The notes below the pieces were generated by a model. It saw only the letters and a program-made list of their open reading frames with translations. It had not been told where the DNA came from and did no database searches. From Anaerolineales bacterium (GTDB taxonomy: Bacteria; Chloroflexota; Anaerolineae; Anaerolineales; VGOW01): 6,217 bases of DNA. The translations under genes and the position numbers were made by a program. The stretch's first letter is position 1. Each line of letters begins with the position of its first letter. Below, piece after piece: positions 5,279-6,217 of this stretch. The DNA lies in the NCBI GenBank assembly GCA_919901875.1, contig CAKKQG010000092.1, forward strand, positions 1 to 6,217, written 5' to 3'.

Positions 5279-5815
5279 GTTATGGTCTTGCGCTACCAAT
5301 ACAGATCACCTTAATCCGCGTTCGGAATTGGCGATGCCACCTTTCACAATGTGAGGACAGATTCAGGTAACAAGTCTTACTTCAGATAACGCGGGGGAAG
5401 ATATGGCTATAGGTTGGCGAAGTATTTTAGCGTCACCTGTTGTCTTCGCTTCCTCAGTTCAAGGCCTCGGCATTGAGTTCGGCGTACAACGTGCCTTCGC
5501 CACCGTAAGGCAGAAAAAACGACACCACCTCAAAGAAAGGTCAGCATCTTCTCAATTATTTGATTGACATCTTTCGCAGTGAAACCGTAGGTGATGTTTT
5601 AATCGCGCCCGACGAAATCAACGCAGTGAACATTACCTACCACTGCCGCTCCACCCCGACGCGCGGCGCGTGACCTTCTTAGCGGAAGATCGTTTGGGTT
5701 TCTTTTGCGATGTTTTTCGAGGATGCATGGGGTGACCCCGCTACGTATGACGTGATTAGATTAAAGAAGAGTAGGGGGAGGATGGCAAGGAAGAGGGAGC
5801 GGAAATAATACTCTT
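5269..5815. other. gene-poor region with short, frame-broken coding-like patches
   Basis: No open frame longer than about 55 codons is present. Patches that read like protein occur in several frames. Plus 5509-5670 (54 codons) contains Ile-Asp-Ile-Phe-Arg-Ser-Glu-Thr-Val-Gly-Asp-Val. Plus 5595-5732 (46 codons, another frame) contains Val-Thr-Phe-Leu-Ala-Glu-Asp-Arg-Leu-Gly-Phe-Phe. Minus 5540-5454 (28 codons) contains Leu-Pro-Tyr-Gly-Gly-Glu-Gly-Thr-Leu-Tyr and ends in TGA. Plus 5403-5567 is a 54-residue frame with a GGGGGAAG-like ribosome site that lies antisense to the last patch. The two long plus patches overlap in different frames, as a frameshifted relic would. I recognise no family. 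It is most simply decayed sequence between the selenoprotein gene and the recombinase fragment. 5269-5400 holds nothing I can identify. Confidence 0.45.
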
Positions 5816-6115
5816 TTAGGTGAAATCATCTCGCAAGTAATGCAAACGAATCTGAACCCGCCTGTGCCCTAACGCTTCGGCAAGTTTAATCTGCGACTCG
5901 GCTTCGGTATGCCCTTCACTCAGCAAGCGGCGATATAACTCGTTGGTATATGTCGCCCGAAAATCATGCGTGCGTGTATGCTCAATGCCAAGAGATTTGC
6001 AAGCCTGCGAAAGCGCTCGTTGATAAGGTCGTTCCAACTTCTTCCGATCACGAAACACTCGTCCGTTGTCAACCCTCACGTCAACTGATCGATCAGAATT
6101 CGGCAAACTGATCGC
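5816..6115 (-). pseudogene. tyrosine recombinase / phage integrase, C-terminal fragment
   Basis: The open frame runs from just below an in-frame TAG (6116-6118) to TAA (5816-5818). The first possible start is TTG at 6106, giving 96 residues; no good ribosome site precedes it. The sequence is the C-terminal catalytic part of a tyrosine recombinase. Thr-His-Asp-Phe-Arg (46-50) is the His-x-x-Arg box (His47, Arg50), and Leu-Gly-His-Arg-Arg (79-83) supplies the next conserved His. Tyr90 in Leu-His-Tyr-Leu is the nucleophile, nine positions after His81 as usual in the family. The N-terminal DNA-binding part and the first catalytic Arg region are missing, and no continuation appears in the other minus frames up to 6160. 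It is therefore an inactive remnant of an integrated element. The insertion between the Arg50 box and His81 is charged and helical. Confidence 0.82.
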
Positions 6116-6162
6116 CTAGCATCATGAGTCTCTGGGTGTGAAAATATTTGGCAAGGGGTGAG

Positions 6163-6197
6163 AAAAAGGCTACTTCGACTCGTAATCGAAGTAGCCT
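6163..6197 (-). terminator. intrinsic terminator of a gene beyond the right edge
   Basis: Reading the minus strand, GGCTACTTCGA (6196-6186) pairs perfectly with TCGAAGTAGCC (6178-6168) around a 7-base loop and is followed at once by TTTTT (6167-6163). An A-T pair can extend the stem by one. Eleven perfect pairs plus the T-run make this a classic Rho-independent terminator. The gene it ends must lie to the right of 6217, since only about 20 bases remain there. It also shields the recombinase fragment from that gene's transcription. Confidence 0.88.
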
Positions 6198-6217
6198 ATC
6201 TACGAGAGAACGCGTTA

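Noticed and set aside
5403..5567. 54-residue plus-strand gene with a GGGGGAAG-like ribosome site
   Set aside because: It is basic and low in recognisable features, and lies antisense to a patch that reads at least as well on the minus strand. It is kept only as part of the decayed region.
5729..5739. Palindrome GGGGT-G-ACCCC
   Set aside because: It is short, isolated, without a T-run or flanking gene signal, and compatible with chance.
1..6217. CRISPR arrays, tRNA or rRNA genes
   Set aside because: No regularly spaced repeats, cloverleaf or rRNA-like sequence was seen on either strand.

Overview
The window looks like a stretch of chromosome from a Chloroflexota-type bacterium, possibly Anaerolineae. 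That is inferred from a lipoprotein with an Ala/Thr/Pro-rich linker and a DUF3179-type domain, a stand-alone CBM48/isoamylase early-set protein, and moderate GC content. No marker gene fixes the taxonomy. UGA is an ordinary stop in several genes here, so the genetic code is standard apart from the one recoded codon described below.

Layout: Three minus-strand genes run from 1746 down to the left edge: a Met-rich four-helix membrane protein (1746-1306), a small uncharacterised protein with a Cys-Lys-Leu-Cys motif (1231-872), and a DUF3179-type lipoprotein (875 to the edge, C-terminus missing) whose start overlaps the preceding stop as ATGA. A strong hairpin lies between the first two. A 229-base divergent intergenic region (1747-1975), carrying an imperfect inverted repeat, separates them from a plus-strand group: a small helical protein of unknown function (1976-2323), a lone CBM48 glycogen-binding-type domain (2337-2633), the thiol-disulfide electron carrier CcdA (2692-3465), a membrane-anchored DsbA-like thioredoxin (3495-4214), and a GrdB-like protein (4285-5268).

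The central result is that the last gene is a selenoprotein. Its frame is interrupted once, by TGA at 4975-4977. The sequence on both sides belongs to one glycine/sarcosine/betaine reductase selenoprotein B-like family, and the TGA falls in the redox motif as Val-Pro-Val-Sec-Pro-Val-Cys-His. Twelve bases downstream is a perfect 6-bp hairpin with loop GTG, matching the geometry of a bacterial SECIS element. Conventional gene calling would split this into two unrelated hypothetical proteins.

Right of the selenoprotein the sequence is gene-poor (5269-5815), with short frame-shifted coding-like patches. It ends in an N-terminally truncated tyrosine recombinase (minus, 5816-6115) and a clear intrinsic terminator (minus, 6163-6197) that must serve a gene beyond the right edge. 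This looks like the decayed edge of a mobile element.

Working together (inference): CcdA passes reducing equivalents across the membrane, the anchored DsbA-like protein exchanges disulfides outside, and the selenoprotein carries a Sec-x-x-Cys centre. The two minus-strand genes next to the membrane protein also carry Cys-x-x-Cys motifs. The locus may therefore have a thiol/selenol redox theme, but the selenoprotein's substrate cannot be read from the sequence.
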